Assembly: GCF_000237925.1 (NCBI RefSeq) | Contig: NC_031495.1 | Location: forward strand, 62,168,939 to 62,232,938 | Direction of reading: 5' to 3' | Length of the DNA stretch: 64,000 bases | DNA from: Schistosoma mansoni | Lineage: Eukaryota; Platyhelminthes; Trematoda; Strigeidida; Schistosomatidae | Part shown: piece after piece, positions 1 through 9,764 of the stretch | Layout: every line of letters starts with the position of its first letter | Numbering within the stretch: position 1 is the stretch's first letter | The notes under the pieces: model-generated | The model's input: only the letters and a program-made list of their open reading frames with translations | Database searches by the model: none | Told to the model about the DNA's origin: nothing | Translations under genes and position numbers: made by a program

Positions 1-59
1 TAGTGTTGTGTGGTATACTCGTCCCTTCGTTGAGAGACAGATATCTTGTCTTAGTCACA

Positions 60-650
60 AGTGACGTAGTTTGACAAAAGCAAAATTAGTTTTCGGAATC
101 CATTCTGAGATTTTGTCAGACATCAACCCACCAGGATTAATGAAACTTCCAAGATAGGTGAAATAATAAGCACATTCAAATAGTTCAGCCCCTATAATCA
201 TCTTAGGCGTTGACACAGACCAGTCCCTAAGCACTGTTTTTCATTTAGAGATAGAGAAACGCGTCTTCAACATTGAAGCATTGTTTCTCAAGGTAATCAG
301 AAGGCTCTGAATTTTGTGAGGGTCTTCACTGAACAGGACCATATCATCGACTTATTATCAGTCAACAAGTAAATCTCCTGGTACGAGATGTATTCTCGAA
401 AATTTAGAGGAGAGTATTATCTCTAAAAGAAAGTCTATGACCAAGTTAGTTATATCCAGGAAAATGAGAAATCCTTGCGAACACTAATTTATATAATCAG
501 CTCTGATGGTAGTACGCTATAAGCTCTGAGTCGAATAATAGTATTTGAGTTCACGCACTTGTTTGGCACCCCACTTACTGATAGAAACTTGTCGTTCGAT
601 GAAAATGAGTTCTGCTTTCAAGTCAAGAAATACCCCTATATTAAGGAGTC
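60..650 (-). mobile_element. LINE reverse-transcriptase fragment
   Basis: Read on the minus strand, this stretch gives broken pieces of a non-LTR reverse transcriptase: a VFLDLKAE segment (first catalytic block), then ADDMVLFSEDPHKIQSL around 330-390, then a FTYLGSFINPGG block near 110-200. The same order and wording occur in the LINE at 13225-14852, so it is probably the same family. Several in-frame stops and shifts make it a dead fragment, and both ends are truncated. It lies to the left of the SID-1 exons and may be in an intron of that gene. Confidence 0.6.
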
Positions 651-1750
651 GGTAGGTATGTCTATGTCTTAACACCTAATGAAGGGTCACTTTTTGATCG
701 AAAAAAAGTTATATCATAGTACAAGTAGTCACATACTGTCAGACTTCTAATAATCATATTTTATAAATGTACTGTACTGGTGTACTGGTGAAATAATTTA
801 GTGATAATGAGATTTTAAAGGTAAATGGCTCATAGGGACAAAACAATTATCTAGGAAAATACATGCCTCAACTCATTGAAACACTTAATTCCTTGTAGCT
901 AAACCAGATATGGAATGAGATAAACCAACATTCTTCATTAAACGAAAGCGTAATAGACCCTAAACCTTTAAATTTATTCTTACTGACTTGACTAGCGATA
1001 TACAAATATGGCGGATGTTTCCAGGCAATAATATTGGTTGATGAGAAGAGTTTTGGAGAGATCACATCTAACATTTGCTATTCCGATGTAATTAAAATAG
1101 TTGAACACAACTATTAAGTTAAAAACGGTAGACTAAATATTAACTTGACATTACACCAGGAATGCATAAGCAAACATTTTGACAAAAAAGAAATAAATTT
1201 TCAATATTTTTTATAAACCTGAAAAACAATCAACTGTAAATTTATTTCGTTCCTCAAGTCCTTACAACCATACAAGTGTCTTCTGATACATTATGCAGGA
1301 ATAGTCAATACTTATGCATTTACGAAAACGTATAAAGGTGAAAATACGGAAATATACCAAAACAAAAGAGGTATGCTGATGATTTTAAGGTGTGAGAACC
1401 TCCATTATTTCATATTATTTTATACAGAAAGAGAGTAGATGCTAATGGGAAGTGTCAGTAAGATTAGATGATAACCCATTAACGACAAACACAAAGATGA
1501 CGGTACTTTTAACAGCGCATTACTGTTGATATACTACTACCACTATTGAGTTGGATCTCGATCAGACCTGATTGGCTGTCAGTTGAGTAAAAATGATTAT
1601 ACTATCTGATTATTAAATAGTGACCAACGTCGTTATGTTTGTTAAAACCTTTATTCTTGGTTGAATTCTACCAATCAAGTTGCTATAGGGCTACGAGTCT
1701 AAATGACAGAACATCGCGTTTACTATGCCTTGAAATCCCAACCCTACAGA
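651..1750. other. AT-rich stretch without recognised feature
   Basis: No recognisable coding segment, RNA gene or repeat. A 68-codon minus-strand frame at 868-1074 has no family resemblance that I can see and no convincing splice context. It may be intronic sequence of the SID-1 gene, whose missing exons should lie in this direction. Confidence 0.4.
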
Positions 1751-1754
1751 TCAG

Positions 1755-1820
1755 TTACGGCGCAAATAGCTCAGTATTAACACGTCCGTGACTGTGAAAA
1801 CGTGAGGAACGGGTTCAAAA
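1755..1820 (+). repeat. tRNA-derived SINE head, relic
   Basis: An A-box-like TAGCTCAGTA and, about 35 bases on, a B-box-like GGGTTCAAAAC occur in the spacing of a tRNA-derived pol III promoter. The head resembles those of the minus-strand SINEs at 9785-9965 and 41390-41600. No downstream ribozyme or tail is recognisable. It does not fold into a convincing tRNA, so it is a SINE remnant rather than a tRNA gene. Confidence 0.4.
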
Positions 1821-2529
1821 CAACACAACAAAAATTAGTTCCCTCAAGACAATAGATACTGAGTAGCATGAAACCTAATTTCCTAATTTTCTATCGATTG
1901 TTTCTAATCATCTAACGACAAGCGGGTACGCTTGTAGACAAATGTTGTACGTCCATAACTTCTGGTGTTTAGCAGACATTTTTATTTATCATACAAGCTG
2001 TCTTTCTGAAGTCGTATAACGATTATGTGGGGTTAGGAGACTTAAGTTTCATCTAACACCTCTTATTCTTATAGTACAAAGAATCATGATTAGAAGAAGA
2101 AACAATATAGTATGTACCGTCGCATAAATTAAGAGTTTGACTAATTGACGTATATGCATCCCAATGTAAATTCGTTTAAATTTTTAGGTTTAATCAAATC
2201 GAACGTGTTAGACTAGGTTTTCATAAGTTTAAACATGGTCACAATATTGAAGTAAGAAAGGAAAATTCACTATTGTTAAGTACTTGATCACGGCATACAT
2301 ACAAAAGAAAGTATTAAAAAACTGGGATTTTCAATTGTAAAAGAAAAACGTCAAACAATTTATGAAAACGTTATTATGGAGGTGTAGGTCTACCCTGATT
2401 ATCTGAAATCAACTTAACCACAAATATAAGACAATTAGTCGAAATGAAACTATATATATTGCATGCAGCCCACGGACCATGGGATAAATTCACATTATAT
2501 AATTAAATTACACTAATACTTTTGAAAGA

Positions 2530-3310
2530 CAATCCCAGAATTTATTTTTGATGTAGAAAGTGGTCATACTTTTGAAGCTTGGTTTGGTAGAATAGAGATA
2601 TTTTTTTAGTATAATTTGCCGCTATGGACGACAGGAAGGAAGTCCCGTTGCTGTTATCTAAACTTAGTTAGTCTTAATGAGCATCCAAAGTATAAAAATC
2701 ATATCCTGCCTAGACATCCACGAGAAGTCAATTTCAATGAAACTGTTAACATTTTAAATAAAATGTTTTGTGAATAGATGTCACCATTTCGTATCCGGTA
2801 TAATTGTCTACAGTTGACTAAAGAAGCTGACGAAGACTACATTACATACGCCGGTAGAGTAAATTCACAAGCAGAACGATTTAAATTAAATGTATTATCC
2901 AGTGATCCAGTAATGGCTATTTCAAAAAATGGGTTCAAATCCGTTTACGCCCGTAGCAGAATGTACAATTAGTGAACTGTCCAGCTCACAGTAAGGCGAA
3001 TTTGTGTTAAATGCACATGAAATTGTAGCAGTACCGGAGGACAAAGAAACAGAAGATTCCGTAAACGATGCTCTGAGTACAGAATTAAATGAAGCCCTAT
3101 TGGCCTCGCATAACTCTGAAACTAAACTCCAGTCAGAACAAACTTATGTTTCACGTGATATTTGTCGAGAAACTTGGAGGGACCCATATTCAGAAAATAA
3201 ATGGAGCAACATAACGAATACAAGTGTATCAAATGAAACTCAAAATCATAGTGAGACAAAAGTTTCTTATCAGATTTATCATGTTATTTTAGCAGATATA
3301 GTTTGTCGTA
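2530..3310 (+). mobile_element. Gypsy-type LTR element gag fossil
   Basis: Degraded coding sequence resembling the Gag region of a Gypsy/Ty3-like LTR retrotransposon: a 'FDVESGHTFEAWFGR' type start near 2540, a PREVNFNETVNILNKMF stretch near 2720-2770, and a LTKEADEDYITYAGRVNSQ stretch near 2810-2870. It is broken in several places and lacks pol here. The retroposon at 3322-3833 is inserted immediately after it. The call rests on general resemblance to schistosome Gypsy elements. Confidence 0.5.
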
Positions 3311-3321
3311 ATGATTCACAT

Positions 3322-3833
3322 GCCCCCAGATGCCCTGGTACGGCCGAGAGTGGGGAGAGTCCGATCTCCCTCTCCAAATGCTCTCACAAGGCCGCGCGTA
3401 TATAGCCACTGCCAGGGAAGTCCTACTCACTGCCTTCTCGTGGTTGGGGCGTTGTTTACGAAATTGAGAGGACGAAAAGCGAATGTCCGGCACTTTAAAC
3501 GGGTTGGTGGATACGGAGGGTCCACCTAAGGAAGTTGGAAAAACCTGATTACAAACCAATGGTGCACATGGGCTCCAGGATCCTGAGGGAACAAATGGCG
3601 TATGAATCAATCGTTGGTCACCGGCTACCATGGGACTGCATCTCCTCACGATGCTCCACTACCTTGTGGATTAGACCTTTATGTCGAAGGCTCGGGATGT
3701 GGTCCCTTAAGAAAACCACTTGCTTCAGTTTGAGCACCTGGGCAGTATCACAGCCCTCACACAAATCAAATGAGATTTGTGCGGCGCACATATATCTGGT
3801 GCCGTCTTGTACCAATATTTATGTGTTTAAATA
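3322..3833 (+). mobile_element. ~510-bp non-coding retroposon, copy 1
   Basis: First of six copies of one repeat family in the window. The unit begins CCCCCAGATGCCCTGG and ends TTGTACCAATATTTATG followed by an AAATAAAT-type tail. This copy is flanked by a 12-bp direct repeat, AATGATTCACAT, at 3310-3321 and 3834-3845, the target duplication expected of LINE-driven reinsertion. Open frames occur on both strands but are not shared as a conserved protein, so the unit is non-coding. The last ~55 bases match the 3' end of the LINE at 13225-14852, its likely driver. Confidence 0.75.
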
Positions 3834-3845
3834 AATGATTCACAT

Positions 3846-4538
3846 ATTTTTTGATGAAATCTCTTATAAAAATCAGAAAAACATTTTAAATGAATCATAT
3901 AAATCTGTATTCTGAATGATGATCTTGTCATGTGATAATTGACAGAGGCAAAAGACAGAACAATTCATCTAGACAATATGGATCGAAGCTGAATATATAC
4001 AAGGTAATTAACTACACTAGTAACTACACAAGTAAATCATTTGAAGTTTGTTTATTTTTTTAATCAAAAGTTTATTCATAGTAACTAATGATTTGTTATA
4101 AATAACATGCACTAAATTATAATCATAGAAAATAAAAATTATAAGCATGATAACGTTGTAAGCGTTTCTATTGAAAAATGAATATTATTTTTAAACGTAC
4201 CATCAAGAAATCTTTTTCTTCTTTCTCTAAGAGTAGAAAAATCAAAATTAAAATAGCCAAAACTACAATAAATATATGGATATAAAGAATTTAATCTTAA
4301 ACTTTTCATATAAGAAGATTAACTTTCACAGAAACAACATAAGCTAGTTTGTATATATTTTAAAGGGAACTTACTGATTAATTAATGTTTTGTTTATTTT
4401 GCTTTGAGAGACACTAACTGATTTAGAGATTGAGTGATACTACTCATTTTACCTATTCAAACTGAATTACGTATAAGTAAAGTTTCCAAGCTACACAACC
4501 TAATGCATATATTATCAACGTCAAACAAGTAAAACAGT
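3846..4538. other. AT-rich stretch without recognised feature
   Basis: Very AT-rich sequence with no coding potential, promoter, RNA gene or family repeat that I can recognise. Confidence 0.4.
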
Positions 4539-4562
4539 AACATATATAAGCGAACAATATTG
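4539..4562 (+). repeat. left arm of 24-bp perfect inverted repeat
   Basis: Exact reverse complement of 5573-5596. The arms are about 1 kb apart and enclose the assembly gap at 5072-5271. They could be ends of a decayed element, but no target duplication is visible outside them. Confidence 0.7.
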
Positions 4563-5071
4563 ATTTTTACTCCTACCTTAATTTTGTGTGATAACTGTCC
4601 AGTAAAACATTAAACTCTTTTTAATGTGATAATTTATGTAGTATAACACGTTTGTTTAATATAATATTCTTTGTACCAACTCATTGTGAACTTTATTCAT
4701 TATGACATGTATGTTTCAGTTCTATACAGTAGAACTATCTTCGCGTTCGTATCGAAGATTCTCATTTTGATGTTGGTTGACAGTTGATTTCAGTTCAATA
4801 TGTTCTTCAACTGTAGGAATGCTGCACTTACTTTGCCAATCCTTGTTTTTATGTCTACATGAGATTCTCTTCGTTCATCTATGATGCTGTCTAGAGCTGG
4901 TGGATAAAAAGAAAGATTTTGATGATTTTTCATTCTTTCAACGAAATGGTCCTGATCCAGTTCAATGAACGTATTCCCACAAAAAGGTCTACTTTTTGGT
5001 TAACCTAACTACCATCTTAAAGCAGGTAGATATTTTTAAAAAGAAGATATGTCAATATTATATATCTACCG

Positions 5072-5271
5072 NNNNNNNNNNNNNNNNNNNNNNNNNNNNN
5101 NNNNNNNNNNNNNNNNNNNNNNNNNNNNNNNNNNNNNNNNNNNNNNNNNNNNNNNNNNNNNNNNNNNNNNNNNNNNNNNNNNNNNNNNNNNNNNNNNNNN
5201 NNNNNNNNNNNNNNNNNNNNNNNNNNNNNNNNNNNNNNNNNNNNNNNNNNNNNNNNNNNNNNNNNNNNNNN
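5072..5271. other. assembly gap, 200 N
   Basis: Run of exactly 200 N, the size of a placeholder gap. Frames that read through it have no meaning. Confidence 0.99.
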
Positions 5272-5544
5272 CACTTCTTATTACGTAATCTTATAATTTT
5301 TATGAATGTTATTTCAGTGTCTATATTTTTTCTAATCATTGACTTATTTCCCATTATGTAACATTGATTCAAGCCTTTATTATTCTTATCACAACTAGTA
5401 CACATGTCATCACACTACCAATTTGTACTTTTCACTTATTATTTTTAGTTATGTAATCTATTCCACTGTTATCATCGACTCATAAACTGCCTTGATTGGT
5501 TTAATAATTTCGTATATGCTTATAAATATTACTGTATATTAGAG

Positions 5545-5580
5545 TAAAGCCTGATGAGGATCTAATCGAAAACAATATTG
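5545..5580 (+). ncRNA. minimal hammerhead-like motif
   Basis: CTGATGAG at 5551-5558 is followed by a three-base-pair stem (GAT/ATC, 5559-5567) and GAAAAC at 5568-5573. The order CUGAUGAG, short stem II, GAAA is the conserved core of a hammerhead ribozyme, of the short-stem type known in Penelope-like elements. Stems I and III are not obvious, so activity is doubtful. It overlaps the start of the inverted-repeat arm at 5573. Confidence 0.4.
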
Positions 5581-5596
5581 TTCGCTTATATATGTT
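5573..5596 (+). repeat. right arm of 24-bp perfect inverted repeat
   Basis: Exact reverse complement of 4539-4562. It lies between the hammerhead-like core and the LINE C-terminal frame that starts near 5612. Confidence 0.7.
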
Positions 5597-5599
5597 GTT

Positions 5600-6050
5600 C
5601 TAAATCACAATATGGGAATTTTTCAAAGTGAAACAGTATCAAATAATGCTAATACATTGGCAGGTGTTATCTTATCAGATACTAAACATCCACTTCATTC
5701 ATATCTTACTCCTTGTACATCTTCTGGTAGAACGAGACGTAAATACATTAAAATCCATGCACGCAAGCAAATCTATAAAAGTTCTGTAATACCTTACCTA
5801 GCAAATTTACTTTGTGACGAACAGGCTGTTAGAGTTGACCTAGTAAATAACCTGTATTCTTAAGCATGTCTCAAATTCGATAATTTGTATAAACTCAGAT
5901 TTTCTTAAACCTTTTTTTTTATTCCTTTTCTGCTTTGTTTGTTTGTTTGTTTTTTTGGTGAAAAACTTGTTGAAATAACTCGTGCTGAGAATTCTATATT
6001 GTACCAGATTATAGTATTGAATAAAGCCATTAATAATAATAATAATACAT
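5600..6050 (+). mobile_element. LINE 3' end (C-terminus plus 3'UTR)
   Basis: The frame 5612-5863 carries HPLHSYLTP, SGRTRRKYIKI and YKSSVIPYLANLL, the usual wording of the extreme C-terminus of CR1/Jockey-like LINE polymerases (basic strip, then Y/F-K-S-S/F-x-P). It ends at a TAA, followed by a T-rich 3'UTR and a terminal segment from about 5980 (CGTGCTGAGAATTCTATATT) ending in (TAA)n at about 6030-6048. The same terminal ~65 bases end the SINE at 9785-9965. The element is strongly 5'-truncated. Confidence 0.6.
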
Positions 6051-6960
6051 TGAAAATAAGATATGTGATAACGATATAATATGAAAATTAGTAATTTAAT
6101 CACATTATACAACATAAGACTAATTAAACAATCAATAGTTTACTTATTTCTATGAAAAGAACCTAGTCAAGTTATAAAGGCTTTACTTTAAGGACGTATT
6201 TCGCAAAAATTTGAGTTGAGTGTTTTTCTGTTGCTTTAATCACTACGTCCCACCTTTATGGTTTAATACACACACATGAAAACGGACTACACTTCAGATA
6301 CCGATCCACCAAGAATAACCAGAGAGTAATATGAATCAAAATAAAACAATTAAAGACTGGGATTAAAGGTTGTACAATTCTTATGATTACTTAATAAAAT
6401 GACATTTCGTTGATCAATAACAACTGATCCTAGTCTAATGTATCTCAGTTACGTTGATTTTAATGAAATGGTGTTCATAAATTTAAATACAATGAACGAA
6501 TGACCACATCGATCATTTGTTTGTGATCGTAATAAATCTCTTAGTTAACAGTTGTCTTTTATCTCTGGATTAGCTGAGAACTAAATGAAAGAAAAGCGAA
6601 TTAATTTTGTTTCTATCATTTGGGAAATGATTCATATTATGAAGCATGTTATGAAACAGTACAACGAAGGAATGAAAAGAATAATGTCTAGCTAAAAATA
6701 ATGAATAATACACTAATGAATAATAGTTTTGTAATCAAAGGAATAAGTGATTCAGTCTATTCAATAGTTATTGTTATTACTTGAAGATGACATATCCTGA
6801 GAAATAATGCTTATTTTTAATACTGCATTACTAAACTTGACAAAATACACAGTGAAATGTAAAGGTGTGGATAATAGCTAAAAATTGAAAAATATAAAGT
6901 GACAATGTGTAACTTGATGTTATGCATAGAAGTTTTTTGTATGAAATCATTACGACTTAC

Positions 6961-7054
6961 GCTCTGTGATACAGTAATATGATAATAATTGTAACCACGT
7001 AGAAAAGTAAGTAAGTACCGACAGCTCCAAGTATGGGTAATAAATACGGCCATC
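6961..7054 (-). CDS. SID1: SID-1 exon 8, first transmembrane span
   Basis: A 94-bp exon bounded by TTTTGAAG at the acceptor side (exon starts 7054) and GC|GTAAGTC at the donor (exon ends 6961). Entering in phase 1 from exon 7, it reads R-WPYLLPILGAVGTYLLFY and then VVTIIIILLYHRA, a single hydrophobic span followed by basic residues. It leaves in phase 2. The frame starting with ATG at 7053 is a shadow. In the family the first span follows the ectodomain directly, as here. Confidence 0.75.
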
Positions 7055-9718
7055 CTTCAAAATATACAAATTAGTTTTACGTAGGGAAATAAGATGAAAA
7101 TTACAATAACTATAAAACAGACATGAGTTTAGGAATAGTTGAGATAATTTTTACAGTAAAGCTGGAAGAATACTGTTTTCAGATTTATTGACTAGAAGAA
7201 AGAACCGATTCATTGAGAAGAGGATTTCTGTAAAACATCTTGTGATACAACTGTAGATTGGAGATCAGTTAACTTGACAGTGGTAACTGCTTCAATATAA
7301 GAACACTCTCGCCCTCGCTGGTTATGGTAAAAAGACGTCATGCATCTTATATATAATGGTAGCAACATATTTTCTGTAGACAACCAATATTTAGCATTAT
7401 GTTGCTTTACCAGAAGTTAAACTGTGCATTCTTAAAATTGAGAATGTTCTATGATAGGAGAAATTGAATGCTATTAATTATATTTCTTTAAGTACATACG
7501 AAGCTCTAATTACAGAGTTACAACGGATTGATCTGATTGTAAACTTAGTAGTAGACCTTATCCCTGATTCTAAATTAAAAAAATACTACATGCTGTGAAA
7601 TCATCCGTTTGCTTTCGTCTAAACAATCGTATCGTTTGTTGAAATTAATTCAGTCCAACGACTGTCTCGAAAAATGTTGCAACTTGAGGACAGAACTAAA
7701 TACAAGAATAGGAATTAAACTTATAGACTAAATTTCACTATTTGAGGAAAAATCAAGTATATATTGATGACTATTTGTAACCTGCGTTCGTGCAACTGCA
7801 TATCAAATAATTCGAAGGCCGAAACATGTTAAACCTGCTTAGGATGCCTCAACTGAATAGCCTTATTTATAAATTATGTTTGAAATGCATTGAAGGGGTT
7901 TATGTTTCGAAGTGTCACCCGAAAACTCGGATAGATGAACTCTTTCTAAAATTAAAAAAGCCTATTAGTTCATGCTTAACTTTCAAACAGGTTTTTCACT
8001 ATTGATTTCCCCTACTTTTAATCAGTTTTCGTTATCCGCTTTCACTGAACATACCTCAGTTCTTTACTCTTCATATATACTAGTACACATGTCTGGGTAC
8101 ATTACATATGAGTAGATTTAAAAAAGTTAAGGGTAACCAGTCTAGTATGACACCTTTCTATATAGTCATCTAAGTTTTGTTTGAACAGTACTGGGAAGTG
8201 TGGGTTTCCTAGTTTGGGATTGTAAGAATACCATAATCTCCGGTTAGTGATGTGGTTTAAAGTTGGTTAAAAAAGGATTCATTTTTGGTCATTCTCTATA
8301 CCATATATCGTAATATTCATACACTTTGTTGCTTCCATTCTGTTAATTCCTACTGAAAAATATTTCCTACGACTCGTTTCCCACTATCACTGAAATTGTA
8401 TCGGCTCCTTTAGATTTTTATCTTGAAGATGTAGGGAGTAACAACTTGCCTCATTGTATATTTAAGCTAGATCCTACGGTATGACTAATTAACAATGCTC
8501 AAATAAAAGTCAAAATACTGACTGGTAAAGCACATCAAAGATTTACTGCAAAACAGTATAAATGAATTCATTCCATCAATAATTATACCAAGTTATTTTA
8601 TTTAGAATGGATTTCATTGCCGCAACAAGTTTTCAATATCAGTACTAATCTACCGGGAAAAATTTTCATTAGGGAAAGATGAGAGCAACCAGAATAATTA
8701 AACTTACTCCTGTGTGTTGAATTAATTAGTATTTTAACAGATTTACTTCGAGATCCTGGAAGATTTATCTGTGGTTCATGCGAAAATAAGCCCTGATCTA
8801 GGAAGAAGAAGAGGGAGAGAGACATTGATGAAAAATTTATGACTACAAAGAACAACTTAATACAATAACAATGTATTAGATTGTTTTTTTATGAAATAAA
8901 ATCTTTAATTGACAAGAACCCCTTGCCTTATCGTACAATATATAAACACTGAAAACTCTTGGCAGCTAATAAACAATTCCATAAGTCTAAATAAGGCTTA
9001 CTGATCCAAAACCGACAGTGAAAGTAAATAGTAGCAGCATCATTGATTAAATGCATAGAAATAGTATATATGAGACTGTGAACTATATCCAGTCGATTAT
9101 GTTTACAGATGTTAATGAGCTCCCAAAAGCCGCAATCAATTTCAACCTATGATACTATTGTGATATGTGCTATTTAAACGAACAAATATAAGTAGTAAGT
9201 ATCAGGAATTGAAAGTAGCATTCTTACTGACAGAAGAGGAAAATAAGGAGAGACACACAACACAAGCAGTCATAGTAGCAACAGGAATGAAAGAACAATT
9301 GAGCCTTTAAGAGATAATCCAAGAAAGATGGGCAAATGGTATTTCAATGTACTGTTTTCGTATTTTACAAATGCAGTGAGTGATTTTGCATCATATAATA
9401 AATTAGTTGATTACTCTATGGTTGATTATAATTGCTGTAATGTTTAGACTGTTGAACTATTTTTATAAACGTATTCATATATAATTATGGCTGAATGATA
9501 CTTTACAGGATCTAAAAGAGTCTATCAGATTGTGATAACATTTTCTAAATATGGAAAGGAAAACTTTTAAATATTGACTAGTTTTCCTATATGAACTGGA
9601 TGTAATCTACATTTAAAAAAACTACAACTTAGTTTAGAACTTATTTCCATATGAATAGCCAGACAATGTAACGAACCACGGTGTGAGGACAAGAAGATAG
9701 ATCATGTAAACGTTTATC

Positions 9719-9764
<46 letters not shown>

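Noticed and set aside
4340-4450. Further SID-1 exon before a GTAAGT at about 4370 (minus)
   Set aside because: The required entry phase meets a stop at once, and no family residues appear.
5017-5405. Long frames crossing 5072-5271 (and similar ones at 42651, 49263 and 60300)
   Set aside because: They consist mainly of undetermined bases.
7140-7187. Extra SID-1 exon after a TTCTTTCTTCTAG acceptor
   Set aside because: It would leave in phase 2 and does not fit exon 8, which enters in phase 1. Exons 7 and 8 join directly in phase and match the family.
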